DNA of 64,000 nucleotides from Bradyrhizobium sp. Ghvi (GCF_900115265.1 NZ_FOVU01000003.1:682001-746000); one strand, 5' to 3'. Positions 9,139 through 18,356 are shown, counted from the stretch's first letter. Notes: a model not told the origin generated them from the letters alone. Translations and numbers: made by a program.

Positions 9139-9600
9139 AAGCCGGATTGGGCGCTAAAAACCTCTTGGAATATCCCGTGGGAACGACTACGTTCCGGTCA
9201 ACACATCGGTGCCGGCCCCGTAGACCTACGGGCGAAAGCCGGGCTCTCGGGCGAGAGCTTTACTGATTATAGGTTCCAAGCCGCAGGTCCTGTTGAGCGC
9301 GATGGCCAGTTAAGCTGCGCTGCTTACCGACCGCAAAGTGAACGAAAGCCTGATATTGCGCTTGAAGACTTACGCAAGAAAGCTGGGCTTATTTCGGCAG
9401 GCGATATGAATGGGTTCGCTGGCAATGAATGCTGGCGGGTGGGGAACGCGTCTTTGTTGAACGCGATGGTCGACGAACATTGGCAGGGTTCAATCCGCCC
9501 TTGCGCGCGGTGCGCGCGAGGCCTGTGAATCGCTGTCTGCAGGTTACTCCTGGCAATCAGTAATGCGTGCAACCTTTAGGGCTGGAATCAAAGGCAGGAC
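9139..9600. other. 462-base intergenic region with no protein gene
   Basis: I see no credible protein gene here on either strand. The first third contains three consecutive perfect stem-loops (separate entry). The rest holds AATGAATGCTGG-type sequence and a GC-rich inverted stretch around 9500-9520 (TGCGCGCGGTGCGCGC). The DUF4167 ribosome binding site (AAGGCAGG) closes the region. Confidence 0.6.
9180..9258 (+). ncRNA. Candidate structured RNA or 5' leader: three tandem tetraloop hairpins
   Basis: Three perfect 6-bp stems, each closed by a 4-base loop, lie within 80 bases. They are GGAACG(9180-9185)/CGTTCC(9190-9195), CCCGTA(9217-9222)/TACGGG(9227-9232) and GCTCTC(9243-9248)/GAGAGC(9253-9258). 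The strand is assumed from the downstream gene. It could be a small RNA or part of a long leader of the DUF4167 gene. I do not recognise it as 6S, tmRNA, SRP or RNase P RNA. Confidence 0.4.
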
Positions 9601-10386
9601 ATGAGAAACGGTCAGAACAAGCAGCGGATGCGCAACCGCAACAACAACAACAATAACAACAACCGGCGCGGCCAGAACCCGATGACCCGGGTTTACGAAT
9701 CGAACGGCCCAGACATCAAGATCCGCGGCACCGCTTCACATATCGCCGAAAAATATCTTCAGCTTGCGCGTGACGCGCGCTCTTCGGGCGACCCGGTCGC
9801 CGCCGAAAACTACTACCAGCACGCCGAGCACTATTTCCGCCTGATCGCCGCGGCCCAGGAACAGTTCCGCCAGAACCAGCAGCCGCGCGGCGACGAACCC
9901 GTCAGCACCGGCGGCGACGATGGCGAGGATGACGGCGAGAACTTCTCGGCATTCGGCCAGGAGCCGGGCTTCGTTCCGCAGCCGCCGCAGCAGCAGTCCT
10001 TCACGCGTGACCGCGATGGCCAGCGCGACCACCACCAGCGCGACTACCAGCCGCGCGACAACCAGCAGCCCTATCAGCGCGATCAGCAGCAGCCGCGCGA
10101 GCATCGCGAGCGCGACCATCGTCCGCAGCCCCAATATCATCAGCAGCCGCAACCGCAGAACCAGCCCCAGCCCGTCGTCGGCGATGCCGCCAACGTCGAT
10201 CGCCTGCCCTCCTTCATCACCGGCGCGCAGCCGCAGACGAACGTTGCCCCTGGCGGCTTCGAGGGCGGCAATGGCGGTGGTGGTGAGCGTTATCCGCGGC
10301 GCCGTCGCCGGCCGCATGGCGGCCCGCGCCCCGAGCGCGAAGCAGCTCCAGCCGCGACCAGCGATGATCTCGCCTCCGGCGAGTAA
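9601..10386 (+). CDS. DUF4167 domain protein, Gln/Arg-rich
   Basis: This is a 261-residue alphaproteobacterial protein of unknown role. An N-terminal Arg/Asn tract (RNRNNNNNNNNRRGQNP) leads into the conserved DUF4167 core (SNGPDIKIRGTASHIAEKY, LARDARSSGDPVAAENYYQH, HYFRLI). A long disordered Gln/Pro/Arg region follows, with repeats of the RDxQQPxQRD type, and the end is basic (RRRRRPHGG). That composition suggests nucleic-acid or ribonucleoprotein contact; this is inference. The start is the ATG at 9601 with AAGGCAGG upstream. A strong terminator follows. Confidence 0.85.
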   Translation: MRNGQNKQRMRNRNNNNNNNNRRGQNPMTRVYESNGPDIKIRGTASHIAEKYLQLARDARSSGDPVAAENYYQHAEHYFRLIAAAQEQFRQNQQPRGDEPVSTGGDDGEDDGENFSAFGQEPGFVPQPPQQQSFTRDRDGQRDHHQRDYQPRDNQQPYQRDQQQPREHRERDHRPQPQYHQQPQPQNQPQPVVGDAANVDRLPSFITGAQPQTNVAPGGFEGGNGGGGERYPRRRRRPHGGPRPEREAAPAATSDDLASGE

Positions 10387-10418
10387 GCACACCAAATCTC
10401 CTGATCTTCATGGACTGC

Positions 10419-10450
10419 ATCGTCCCGGCTTCGCCGGGACGATTTGTTTT
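10419..10450 (+). terminator. Rho-independent terminator
   Basis: An 11-bp stem, ATCGTCCCGGC (10419-10429) with GCCGGGACGAT (10433-10443), has a TTC loop and is followed by TTTGTTTT. It ends the DUF4167 transcript and meets the convergent methyltransferase gene, whose stop codon is at 10450-10452. Confidence 0.85.
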
Positions 10451-11190
10451 CAGGTCCGCGTCACCGTCGAGGATGGCACCAGCACCGGCTTCAACGAGGG
10501 AATCAGCCGCGCCCGCTCGCGCTTGGCGGGAATGGCGCGATAGACCTGCTTTGTGGCTTCGACGATATGGACGCCCGCAAAAGGCAGCGACAACGCCGCG
10601 CCGGCGCGCTCCCACATCTGCGCCGACTTCAGCACCCAGCGGCCCGCATAAGGCGGCATGAACAACGCCTCGCCCCAGGCGGTCGGCGTGAACCAGGTCT
10701 GGCGCAACAGATCCGTGATCTGTGAACGCGAATATGGACGGCCGTGGCCGAACGGCGTGTTGTCGCTGCGCGTCCATACGCCGCGCCGATTCGGAATCAC
10801 CGCGATGACGCGCCCCGAGGGCGACAGCACCCGCCAGACCTCGCGCAGCAGCGCGGCCGGATCATCCGACATCTCGAGCGCATGGACCAGCAGGATGCGG
10901 TCCACCGCAGCGTCGGGAAGCGGCAGCGAGAACTCGTCAACCAGCGCGGCCAGCGCCGGCCGCCCGGTCGGCCATTTCAAGACACCCTGGGCCGCTGGCA
11001 TGAAGGCGATGCAGCGCTCGGCGTCCTCACGGAACAGGCCGAGATAGGGCGTCGGATAGCCGATGCCGAGCACACGCTGGCCCTCGGCGCCCGGCCAGCG
11101 CTCGCGGATCCCGCGGTTGATCATTTGTCGCGCCACGATGCCGAGGCGCCGGGAGTAGAACTCTCTGAGGTCGACGACGTCGATGGTCAT
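10450..11190 (-). CDS. Class I SAM-dependent methyltransferase-like protein
   Basis: The protein has 246 residues with a methyltransferase_11-like fold. It shows LGIGYPTPYLGLF at the SAM loop position, an acidic LPLPDAAVDRILLVHALE motif (motif II/III region) and EVWRVLSPSGRVIAVIPN. The SAM glycine loop (GIGYPTPYLG) departs from the usual GxGxG. The C-terminal part, with PYSRSQITDLL and WVLKSAQMWERAG, matches the type encoded beside gloB in many alphaproteobacteria. It is divergent from gloB across 108 bases. The substrate is unknown. Confidence 0.75.
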   Translation of the reverse strand: MTIDVVDLREFYSRRLGIVARQMINRGIRERWPGAEGQRVLGIGYPTPYLGLFREDAERCIAFMPAAQGVLKWPTGRPALAALVDEFSLPLPDAAVDRILLVHALEMSDDPAALLREVWRVLSPSGRVIAVIPNRRGVWTRSDNTPFGHGRPYSRSQITDLLRQTWFTPTAWGEALFMPPYAGRWVLKSAQMWERAGAALSLPFAGVHIVEATKQVYRAIPAKRERARLIPSLKPVLVPSSTVTRT

Positions 11191-11298
11191 GACGGCAATG
11201 TAACATGCGCCGGGCGGCGGCTGCGCGCGGAATATTGCATTGCCTGCGCAACGTTAACGCCATATTTGTCTGACGGGGCTGAGCGCGATGGAGAAGTC

Positions 11299-12066
11299 AT
11301 GGCCGCCGAAATTCGTACTTTCACCTGTTTAAACGACAATTTCGGTTATCTGATCCACGATGTGGAAACCAAGGCAACCGCATCGATCGACGCACCGGAA
11401 GCGGGTCCCATCATCAAGGCGCTGGAACGGGAGGGCTGGCAGCTCACCGACATCCTGATCACCCATCACCATGGCGATCATGTCGGCGGCGTCGCCGAGC
11501 TGAAGCAGAAATACAATTGCCGCGTCGTCGGGCCTCACGATAAGACGACGAAGATCGCCGACGTCGATCTGCGCGTCGCCAATGGCGATGTGGTCAAGGT
11601 TGGCACGCTGCTCGGGCGCGTGCTGGAGACGCCCGGTCACACGCTCGACCACATCTCCTATGTGTTCGACACCGAGAAGACCCTGTTCGCCGCCGACACG
11701 CTATTCTCGATCGGCTGCGGCCGCGTGTTCGAGGGCAATTATGCGATGATGTGGGACTCGCTGTTGAAGTTGCGGGCACTCCCCGACGACTTCAAGCTCT
11801 ATTGCGGTCACGAATACACGGCGTCCAACGTCAAATTCGCGCTCACGGTCGAGCCCGACAATGCGGCGCTGCAGGCGCGCGCGGCCGAGGTTGCGAGGCT
11901 GCGGGCGGAAAACAAGCCGACCATCCCCTCACTGCTCGGTGATGAAAAGCGAGCAAACGTGTTCCTGCGCGCCGATGAACCGTCGGTGGCGGCCAGGCTT
12001 CACATGAAGGGCGCGGATGCTGCCGCAGTGTTCGGCGAGCTGCGCGAGCGCAAGAACAAATCCTGA
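11299..12066 (+). CDS. gloB: Hydroxyacylglutathione hydrolase (glyoxalase II)
   Basis: GloB hydrolyses S-lactoylglutathione in methylglyoxal detoxification. The 255-residue metallo-beta-lactamase-fold protein has the metal motif THHHGDH at residues 55-61. It continues with ETPGHTLDHISY, FAADTLFSIGCGRVFEG and YCGHEYTASNVKFA, all canonical for glyoxalase II. The start is the ATG at 11299 (MAAEIRTFTCLNDNFGYLI), which matches the family length. The frame is open far upstream, but that stretch is antisense to the methyltransferase gene. Confidence 0.94.
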   Translation: MAAEIRTFTCLNDNFGYLIHDVETKATASIDAPEAGPIIKALEREGWQLTDILITHHHGDHVGGVAELKQKYNCRVVGPHDKTTKIADVDLRVANGDVVKVGTLLGRVLETPGHTLDHISYVFDTEKTLFAADTLFSIGCGRVFEGNYAMMWDSLLKLRALPDDFKLYCGHEYTASNVKFALTVEPDNAALQARAAEVARLRAENKPTIPSLLGDEKRANVFLRADEPSVAARLHMKGADAAAVFGELRERKNKS

Positions 12067-12096
12067 AGAAGAAGTTCTGAAGTCTGACGGGGATCG

Positions 12097-12519
12097 ATGC
12101 CGACCGCAGCCGAGATCATCGCACGACTCGAACTCCGTCCGCATCCCGAGGGCGGACATTACCGTGAGACGTTTCGCGACCAGATCACCGACGCCAACGG
12201 CCGCTCGCGCTCGACCCTCATTTACTTCCTGCTCGCGCGTGGCGAGCGCTCGCACTGGCATCGTATCGATGCGGTCGAGACCTGGCACTATTATGCCGGC
12301 AGCACATTGACGCTGCGCATCGCCCACGCCGGCTGCTCCCAGCACGAGGTGCGCCTCGGCAGCGATCTTGCGAGCGGCGAGCGGCCGCAGGCGATCGTTC
12401 CGGCGGACGCATGGCAGATGGCGGAGACGTCAGGCGAATGGACGCTGGTCGGGTGCACCGTGGCGCCGGCGTTCGAGTTCGCAAAGTTCGAGCTGGCGCC
12501 GAAGGGCTGGGAGCCTTAG
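12097..12519 (+). CDS. Cupin domain protein of the DUF985 family
   Basis: This is a 140-residue single-domain beta-barrel protein. It has LRPHPEGGHYRETFRD at the N-terminus, STLIYFLLARGERSHWHRID in the middle, and ETWHYYAGSTLTLRI with conserved histidines. All are typical of cupin_5/DUF985 proteins, which have no settled function. It lies 30 bases after gloB on the same strand and is probably in the same transcript. Confidence 0.85.
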   Translation: MPTAAEIIARLELRPHPEGGHYRETFRDQITDANGRSRSTLIYFLLARGERSHWHRIDAVETWHYYAGSTLTLRIAHAGCSQHEVRLGSDLASGERPQAIVPADAWQMAETSGEWTLVGCTVAPAFEFAKFELAPKGWEP

Positions 12520-12526
12520 AGGACTC

Positions 12527-13396
12527 TCAGCGCTTTCGCAGCACCATGTCCTTGGCCGCGATCAGGCCGCCGCCGGCAATCAGGATCGCGGCAATCGCGA
12601 TGTTGGCGCTGGCTTTGGCGAAGCCGGCGGCGATGAGGAAGCCGGTCGACAAGAGCGGCGTCGCGTAAGAGGCGGCGCCGAGCACGCGAATATCGCCGCG
12701 CTTCATGCCGATATCCCAGGCATAGAAGGCCGCACCGACGGGACCGATGCCGAGCCCGACCACCGCAAGCCATTGCAACCCGCTCTCCGGCCAGACGGTG
12801 TTTTCCAGCACAGCATGCATCAGCGCGGCAAGCGCCGATGTGGCGAGGCAGAAGCCGGCGACAGTGTCGGTCGGGACGGCCTTCAATCGCCGCGACAGCA
12901 CCGAATAGGTTGCCCAGACGAAGGCGGCGATGAAGGCCGCGATCAATCCCGGCACGGCCCCCGGCGCGAAGCCGCTCGTATTGCCGGCGAACAGCAGCAC
13001 GGTGCCGACGAGGCCGAGCACGGCACCGATGATGTGATGCAATGCAAGCCGCTCACCTGGAAGGAACGATGAGAACAGCACGATCAACAGCGGCCACATG
13101 TAGTTGAGAAGGCCGGCTTCCGCCGGTGGAGCGAAGCGTAACGCGAGAAAGTAGAGCGCGTGGTAGCCGAACAAGCCGCCAACGCCGACAACCCACACGA
13201 CCAGCGGCTGACGCAGGCTTTTCGCGGCGTCGCCGCGCCCGACCCAGGTCAGCAGTCCGACGAGACCGCCGATCGCGAAAGTCATGGCGGCGAGCTGGAA
13301 AGCCGGGATCTTTCCGGTCGCCACAGTCATCACCGACAGCAGCGACCACATCAGAATCGCGGTCAGTCCGATTAGCGTGGCGGTGCGGGGAGTCAT
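12527..13396 (-). CDS. DMT-family (EamA) membrane transporter
   Basis: This is a 289-residue inner-membrane protein with ten hydrophobic segments and two EamA repeats. GGLFGYHALYFLALRFAPPA and the LNYMWPLLIVLFSSFLPGE stretch resemble the YddG-like exporters of aromatic amino acids. The substrate call is tentative. The start is the ATG at 13396 (MTPRTATLIGLTAILMW). The upstream frame runs through a palindromic repeat and is not coding. It is convergent with the cupin gene, 7 bases apart. Confidence 0.85.
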   Translation of the reverse strand: MTPRTATLIGLTAILMWSLLSVMTVATGKIPAFQLAAMTFAIGGLVGLLTWVGRGDAAKSLRQPLVVWVVGVGGLFGYHALYFLALRFAPPAEAGLLNYMWPLLIVLFSSFLPGERLALHHIIGAVLGLVGTVLLFAGNTSGFAPGAVPGLIAAFIAAFVWATYSVLSRRLKAVPTDTVAGFCLATSALAALMHAVLENTVWPESGLQWLAVVGLGIGPVGAAFYAWDIGMKRGDIRVLGAASYATPLLSTGFLIAAGFAKASANIAIAAILIAGGGLIAAKDMVLRKR

Positions 13397-13410
13397 TGAA
13401 CTGCAGGCCT

Positions 13411-13524
13411 CGTCGTTCCGGGGTGGCGCGCAGCGCCGGACCCGAAACCTCGAGATTCCGGGTTCGCCGCTATCGCGGCGCCCCGGAATGACAGGCCAAG
13501 ATGCCCGGGACAAGCCCCGGGCAT
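13411..13524. repeat. REP-like intergenic palindrome
   Basis: Nested inverted repeats fill the gap between two genes on the minus strand. TTCCGGGG (13416-13423) pairs with CCCCGGAA (13481-13488), and ATGCCCGGG (13501-13509) pairs with CCCGGGCAT (13516-13524). The core ATGCCCGGGACAAG also occurs at 257-270, so this belongs to a dispersed family. Confidence 0.6.
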
Positions 13525-13565
13525 GAAGAGGCATGGGCTTTATGATCGAGCGTGATGCGATCGCA

Positions 13566-14291
13566 TCACGCCATGTACTGGCCGCCGTTGACCGTCAGCG
13601 TCGAGCCGGTGATGAAACCGGATTCGTCGGCGGCGAGGAACACGACCGCGCGCGCGATCTCTTCGGGCTCGCCGAGCCGGTTGGCCGGGATCTGCGGGAT
13701 CACGCTCTTCTCAAGGACGTCCTTCGGCACCGCCTGCACCATTTCGGTGTTGATATAGCCCGGGCAGATCGCGTTCACGGTGATGCCGCCCTTGGCATTC
13801 TCTAGCGCAAGCGCCTTGGTGAAGCCGATGTCGCCGGCCTTCGCCGCGGAATAGTTGACCTGACCGAACTGGCCCTTCTGGCCGTTGATCGACGAGATCG
13901 AGATGATGCGGCCGAACTTGCGCGCACGCATACCCTCGATCACCTGGCGCGTCATGTTGAACAGCGAGCCGAGATTGGTGCTGATGACGGCGTTCCACTG
14001 CTCCAGCGTCATCTTGTGGAAGGCGGTGTCGCGGGTGATGCCGGCATTGTTGACGAGCACTTCAATTGGCCCAAGGTCCGCTTCGACTTTCTTCACGCCC
14101 TCGGCACAGGCATCGAAGCTGCTGACGTCCCATTTGTAGACGGCGATGCCGGTCTCGGCCTTGAACTTCTCCGCCGCAGCGTCATTGCCCGCGTAACTCG
14201 CCGCGACCTTGTAGCCGGCGGCCTTCAGCGCCTTGCTGATGGCGGCACCGATGCCCCGCGTACCACCCGTGACCAATGCAACACGTGCCAT
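13566..14291 (-). CDS. phaB: Acetoacetyl-CoA reductase
   Basis: PhaB reduces acetoacetyl-CoA to (R)-3-hydroxybutyryl-CoA with NADPH in polyhydroxybutyrate synthesis. The 241-residue short-chain dehydrogenase has the cofactor loop TGGTRGIG, NNAGITRD, the SSINGQKGQFGQVNYSAAKAG region with catalytic Ser, Tyr and Lys, and PGYINTEMV. The start is the ATG at 14291 with GGGAAGGA upstream. It lies downstream of phaA but is separated from it by a terminator-like hairpin. Confidence 0.93.
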   Translation of the reverse strand: MARVALVTGGTRGIGAAISKALKAAGYKVAASYAGNDAAAEKFKAETGIAVYKWDVSSFDACAEGVKKVEADLGPIEVLVNNAGITRDTAFHKMTLEQWNAVISTNLGSLFNMTRQVIEGMRARKFGRIISISSINGQKGQFGQVNYSAAKAGDIGFTKALALENAKGGITVNAICPGYINTEMVQAVPKDVLEKSVIPQIPANRLGEPEEIARAVVFLAADESGFITGSTLTVNGGQYMA

Positions 14292-14383
14292 GTCGTATTC
14301 CTTCCCTTGCACTCTTCGGACGTTTCTGAGGTGATCTTTTTTAATGACGGATTATGCGGTTGGTTTGACGGACATCAAGAACA

Positions 14384-14410
14384 AAACGCCCGGCGTCGAG
14401 CCGGGCGTTT
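14384..14410 (-). terminator. Rho-independent terminator between phaA and phaB
   Basis: An 11-bp perfect stem, AAACGCCCGGC (14384-14394) with GCCGGGCGTTT (14400-14410), has a 5-base loop. Read on the minus strand it follows phaA and ends in TTTT. It lies in the 237-base gap before phaB, so phaB probably has its own promoter or depends on read-through. Confidence 0.8.
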
Positions 14411-14528
14411 GTATTTAGTCGAGGCTCGCGCGGTTGCGAAGGATAATTGATTTGCAACCGCTGCCTTTTTAATCGCGTGCAACGCACTCTACCTGCGTGT
14501 GCAGCGCACCCGTCAGTCGAGTGTAAGC

Positions 14529-15707
14529 TCAGTCGCGCGCCAGACACATCGCGATGCCCATGCCGCCGCCGATACACAGCGTGGCGAGGCCCTTCTTCGA
14601 ATCGCGCTTCTGCATTTCGTGCAGCAGCGTCACCAGCACGCGCGCGCCGGAAGCACCGACCGGATGGCCGATCGCAATTGCGCCACCGTTGACGTTGACC
14701 TTGGAGGTGTCCCAACCGAGATCCTTGTTGACCGCGCAGGCCTGCGCCGCGAAGGCCTCGTTGGCCTCGATCAGGTCGAGATCGCCGACGCTCCAGCCGG
14801 CCTTCTTCAGCGCGGCGCGCGAGGCCGGGATCGGGCCCGAGCCCATGATCTTCGGATCGACGCCGGCCTGCGCCCAAGACACGATGCGCGCGAGCGGCTT
14901 CTTGCCTTCCTTGGCGGCCTGCTTTGCCGTCATCAGCACCACGGCGGCAGCGCCGTCATTGATGCCCGAGGCCGAGCCCGCGGTGACCGTACCATCCTTT
15001 TCGAACGCGGGACGGAGCTTGGCCATCGCGTCGAGCGTGGCGCCATGACGCGGATATTCATCGGCACTGACGACGACGTCGCCCTTGCGGGTCTTGATGG
15101 TGACGGGGACGATCTCATCGTTGAACTTGCCGGCCTTCTGCGCGGCTTCGGCCTTCTGCTGTGAGGCGACCGCGAACTCATCCTGCTGGGCGCGGGTGAT
15201 CTGCCATTGGCGCGCGACGTTCTCGGCGGTGTTGCCCATGTGGTAGCCGTTGAAGGCATCCCACAGCCCGTCCTTGATCATGGTGTCGACGAACTCGACC
15301 GGGCCCATCTTGACGCCGCCGCGCAGATACTGGGCATGCGGAGCCATGCTCATGGATTCCTGGCCGCCGGCGACCACGATCTCGGAATCGCCGTTGAGCA
15401 GCGCCTGGTAGCCGAGCGCGACCGTGCGCAGCCCGGAGCCGCAGAGCTGGTTGACGCCCCAGGCTGGGCTCTCCACCGGAATGCCGGCGCCGATCGAGGC
15501 CTGACGGGCGGGGTTCTGGCCCTGGGCGGCGGTCAGGATCTGACCCATGATGACTTCCGAGACCCGTCCGGGCTCGATGCCACCGCGCTCCAGCGCGGCC
15601 TTGATGGCGACGGCACCGAGGTCATGGGCGGGAAGGGTCGCGAAGGCTCCGTTGAAGCTTCCGACCGGGGTGCGGGCGGCGCTGACGATGACGACATCGT
15701 CTGACAT
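14529..15707 (-). CDS. phaA: Acetyl-CoA C-acetyltransferase
   Basis: PhaA condenses two acetyl-CoA to acetoacetyl-CoA, the first PHB step. The 392-residue thiolase has the acyl-accepting Cys89 in [10 protein letters not shown], the His in [12 protein letters not shown] and the C-terminal Cys in TLCIGGGMG. The start is the second ATG of the frame (15707, [14 protein letters not shown]). CAGGAG lies six bases before it and directly touches the first ATG, leaving that one no spacing. phaR is divergent, 303 bases away. Confidence 0.94.
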   Translation of the reverse strand: MSDDVVIVSAARTPVGSFNGAFATLPAHDLGAVAIKAALERGGIEPGRVSEVIMGQILTAAQGQNPARQASIGAGIPVESPAWGVNQLCGSGLRTVALGYQALLNGDSEIVVAGGQESMSMAPHAQYLRGGVKMGPVEFVDTMIKDGLWDAFNGYHMGNTAENVARQWQITRAQQDEFAVASQQKAEAAQKAGKFNDEIVPVTIKTRKGDVVVSADEYPRHGATLDAMAKLRPAFEKDGTVTAGSASGINDGAAAVVLMTAKQAAKEGKKPLARIVSWAQAGVDPKIMGSGPIPASRAALKKAGWSVGDLDLIEANEAFAAQACAVNKDLGWDTSKVNVNGGAIAIGHPVGASGARVLVTLLHEMQKRDSKKGLATLCIGGGMGIAMCLARD

Positions 15708-16010
15708 GGGCATCTCCTGAGGTTCAATGGGGGCAGACGGGGCTGGGAAAACGGCTCGCCAGTCTCGAACGGCATCCTGTTAACGTCATTGCGCCATGTC
15801 AATCGGCAGGTCACCGAATTCATGCCGCAGCGCATTCAAAATAGCGTTCTTGGCGCTTTCGCAAGCAAGATTTTGCTCTGCAATTAACCGTGCCGCACAA
15901 AACGGTAGCGTGAGCCCTTTGAAAATGCTTATTTTGTTGCGTTGCGTACTCTTCCCGCCCTGCGGCATAGCCTGCAGGTTCCTGTTCTCCGCGCTTGCAA
16001 GTGAGAGCCC

Positions 16011-16601
16011 ATGGCGAAATCAGACCAACCCACCACCATCAAGAAATACGCGAACCGCCGGCTCTATAACACCGGAACGAGCACCTACGTGACGCTCGAG
16101 GATCTCGCTGCCATGGTCAAGGACGGCGAGGATTTCCTGGTCTACGATGCCAAGACCGGTGACGATATCACCCGCTCCGTGCTCGCCCAGATCATTTTCG
16201 AGCAGGAAAACAAGGCCGGCCAGAACCTGCTCCCGACCACCTTCCTGCGCCAGCTGATCCGTTTCTACGGCGACAGCATGCAGATGGTGGTGCCGAAATA
16301 TCTGGAACAGTCGATCGCGACCCTGACCCAGGAGCAGGAGAAGTTCCGCAAGCAGATCGCCAACACGCTGTCCGGCACGCCCTTTGCCCCGCTGGAAGAA
16401 CAGGTCCGCCGCAACATGGAGCTGTTCCAGCAAACCTTCTCGATGTTCAAGCCCTTCGCCCCTCCCGCACGTTCGGCCACTCCGGAGCCGGAGCCCGATG
16501 CGAATGCCGAGGCGCCAAAGGACACCAACATCGACGATCTGCGCCAGCAGATGAAGGACATGCAGGAACGCCTCGAGCGGATGTCCAAGAAGGACGAGTA
16601 G
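16011..16601 (+). CDS. phaR: Polyhydroxyalkanoate synthesis regulator PhaR
   Basis: PhaR binds PHB and DNA and represses phasin and PHB genes. The 196-residue protein has the PHB/PHA accumulation regulator domain at the N-terminus (IKKYANRRLYNTGTSTYVTL, EDLAAMVKDGEDF, DITRSVLAQIIFEQE). LLPTTFLRQLIRFYGDSMQ follows, and the C-terminus is a charged coiled coil (DLRQQMKDMQERLERMSKK). The 303-base divergent region to phaA has no gene; it contains TGC/GCA-rich stretches such as CCTGCAGG near 15972, possible PhaR contacts. Confidence 0.94.
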   Translation: MAKSDQPTTIKKYANRRLYNTGTSTYVTLEDLAAMVKDGEDFLVYDAKTGDDITRSVLAQIIFEQENKAGQNLLPTTFLRQLIRFYGDSMQMVVPKYLEQSIATLTQEQEKFRKQIANTLSGTPFAPLEEQVRRNMELFQQTFSMFKPFAPPARSATPEPEPDANAEAPKDTNIDDLRQQMKDMQERLERMSKKDE

Positions 16602-16695
16602 GCCTTTCGCGCGTCCGCACGCCGCGGGCGCGCAAGCGACCGATTGATTGCGATGTCGCCACGGGCGCTGCCGTCCCGGCCAGGCCGGAGCTTCG

Positions 16696-17313
16696 ATGTC
16701 TGACCGCACCACGCACTGGCAGACTGTCTACGCCACCAAGAGCGAGACCGAGGTCAGCTGGTTTCAGGACAGCCCTGCGATCTCGCTCGAGATGATTCGC
16801 GCCGCGACCCCTGACCGTAGCGCCGCCATCATCGATATCGGCGGCGGCGCGTCGCGATTGGCCGATGCCCTTCTGCACGACAGATACCGCAATCTCGCCG
16901 TGCTGGACCTCTCTGCCAATGCACTCGATACAGCGAAGAAGCGAATCGGCGCTGCCGCCGCGACAGTCGAATGGTTCGTTGCCGACGCCACGACATGGCG
17001 ACCGGCGAAGACCTATGATGTCTGGCATGATCGCGCCGCGTTTCACTTCCTGACCGATCCGCGCGACCGCGCCGCTTACGTCGAGCGCCTGCGCAGGGCG
17101 GTTGCGCCCCGCGGCCACGTCATCATCGCGACATTTGCCCCCGACGGGCCGGAAAAATGCAGCGGCTTGCCGGTGCAACGGTACGACAGCACGAGCCTTT
17201 CAGGCGAGCTCGGGCCGGAGTTCGAGCTGGTCGAGACGCGGAGCGAAATGCATCAAACGCCCTGGCATTCGACGCAGGCGTTTCAGTTCAGCCGGTTCCG
17301 GCGACGCAGCTAG
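16696..17313 (+). CDS. Class I SAM-dependent methyltransferase
   Basis: This is a 205-residue protein. It begins HWQTVYATKSETEVSWFQD, an N-terminal block shared by a family of small methyltransferases related to thiol or toxic-oxyanion methyltransferases. It then shows the SAM loop DIGGGASRLAD, LDLSANALDTAKKR, and HDRAAFHFLTDPRDRAAYV. The start is the ATG at 16696. The substrate cannot be named. It is convergent with ilvE, 6 bases apart. Confidence 0.82.
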   Translation: MSDRTTHWQTVYATKSETEVSWFQDSPAISLEMIRAATPDRSAAIIDIGGGASRLADALLHDRYRNLAVLDLSANALDTAKKRIGAAAATVEWFVADATTWRPAKTYDVWHDRAAFHFLTDPRDRAAYVERLRRAVAPRGHVIIATFAPDGPEKCSGLPVQRYDSTSLSGELGPEFELVETRSEMHQTPWHSTQAFQFSRFRRRS

Positions 17314-17319
17314 CTCGCG

Positions 17320-18207
17320 TCAAGCCGCCAGCTTCACCGTATGGGCGAAGTCCCAATAGAGCTTTCGCGCCTTGGTGTAGAGCGGCCCCGGCTTCAGTTC
17401 GCGCCCGTCGATGCGAATCACCGGCGCGACCTTGGCGAAATTGCCCGTTGAAAAGATTTCGTCGGCGGCGAGGAAGTCCGCATAGCGCAGCGTCTTCTCG
17501 ACCACGGTAACGCCGTCGCCGCGGAGCAGGCTGATGACGCGCTGGCGCGTGATCCCGTTGAGGAAGGTGCCGTTCGGCACCGGCGTGAAGACCACACCGT
17601 CTTTCGCCATGAACACGTTGGAATTGCCGAACTCCGCGACGTTGCCGAGCATGTCAAGCATCAGCGCATTCTGAAAACCGCGCGAGGCCGCTTCCGCGAG
17701 CGCGCGCGAATTGTTCGGATAGAGGCAGGCCGCCTTGGCTTCGACCGGCGCGCATTCGACCGTGGGCCTGCGGAACGGCGACAGCGTGATCGCACTGCCT
17801 GTTGGCTTCGGCATCGGCGCCTCGTAGATGCACAGGCACCAATTCGTGGTCTCGGGGTCGAACAGCACTCCGCCGCCCGAACCGTTCTGGGCCCAGTACA
17901 TCGGACGGATATAAAGCTCGGCATTCGCAGCGAACCGCGCAATGCCCTCGTTGGCGAGCGAGAGCCAGGTGCCAGCATCGACCACCGGTTTCAGGCCAAA
18001 ATTGGTCGCGGACTGATTGGCGCGGGCGACGTGACGGTCGAGATCGGGAGCGACGCCTTCGAACGCGCGCGCACCGTCGAACACCACCGAGCCGAGCCAG
18101 GCCGCGTGCGTACGCGGACCCATGATCGGCACGTTCCCATCGTGCCATTTGCCCTCGAAGAAGGTCCAGCTCGGCGAATATTCGATCGGCTTCTTGACCT
18201 CGACCAT
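17320..18207 (-). CDS. ilvE: Branched-chain amino acid aminotransferase
   Basis: This class IV PLP aminotransferase interconverts branched-chain amino acids and their 2-oxo acids. Its 295 residues contain WTFFEGKWHDGN, GPRTHAAWLGSVVFDGARAF, RFAANAELYIRPMYW, the VEAKAACLYPNNS block with the PLP lysine, and LDMLGNVAEFGNSNVF. The start is the ATG at 18207 (MVEVKKPIEYSPSW), preceded by GGGAGG. It is divergent from an esterase gene across 149 bases. D-amino-acid aminotransferase is a related possibility, but the length and motifs favour IlvE. Confidence 0.88.
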   Translation of the reverse strand: MVEVKKPIEYSPSWTFFEGKWHDGNVPIMGPRTHAAWLGSVVFDGARAFEGVAPDLDRHVARANQSATNFGLKPVVDAGTWLSLANEGIARFAANAELYIRPMYWAQNGSGGGVLFDPETTNWCLCIYEAPMPKPTGSAITLSPFRRPTVECAPVEAKAACLYPNNSRALAEAASRGFQNALMLDMLGNVAEFGNSNVFMAKDGVVFTPVPNGTFLNGITRQRVISLLRGDGVTVVEKTLRYADFLAADEIFSTGNFAKVAPVIRIDGRELKPGPLYTKARKLYWDFAHTVKLAA

Positions 18208-18356
18208 ATCAGGCCTCCCTTCGAAAGATATCCGGGCACAATTGTCCCAACTTCTAAACGATTTGCTGCGGCGAAGCACCACTCCCCCCCTCCGGAAGGC
18301 AAGACAAAGGCGCAACCAAACCGGCTATAATGCCGGGCAAGCAACGGAGCTTCCCC

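Noticed and set aside
9420..9510. Possible tRNA (GGTTCAATCC T-loop-like string)
   Set aside because: No matching acceptor stem, D-arm or anticodon arm could be built around it.
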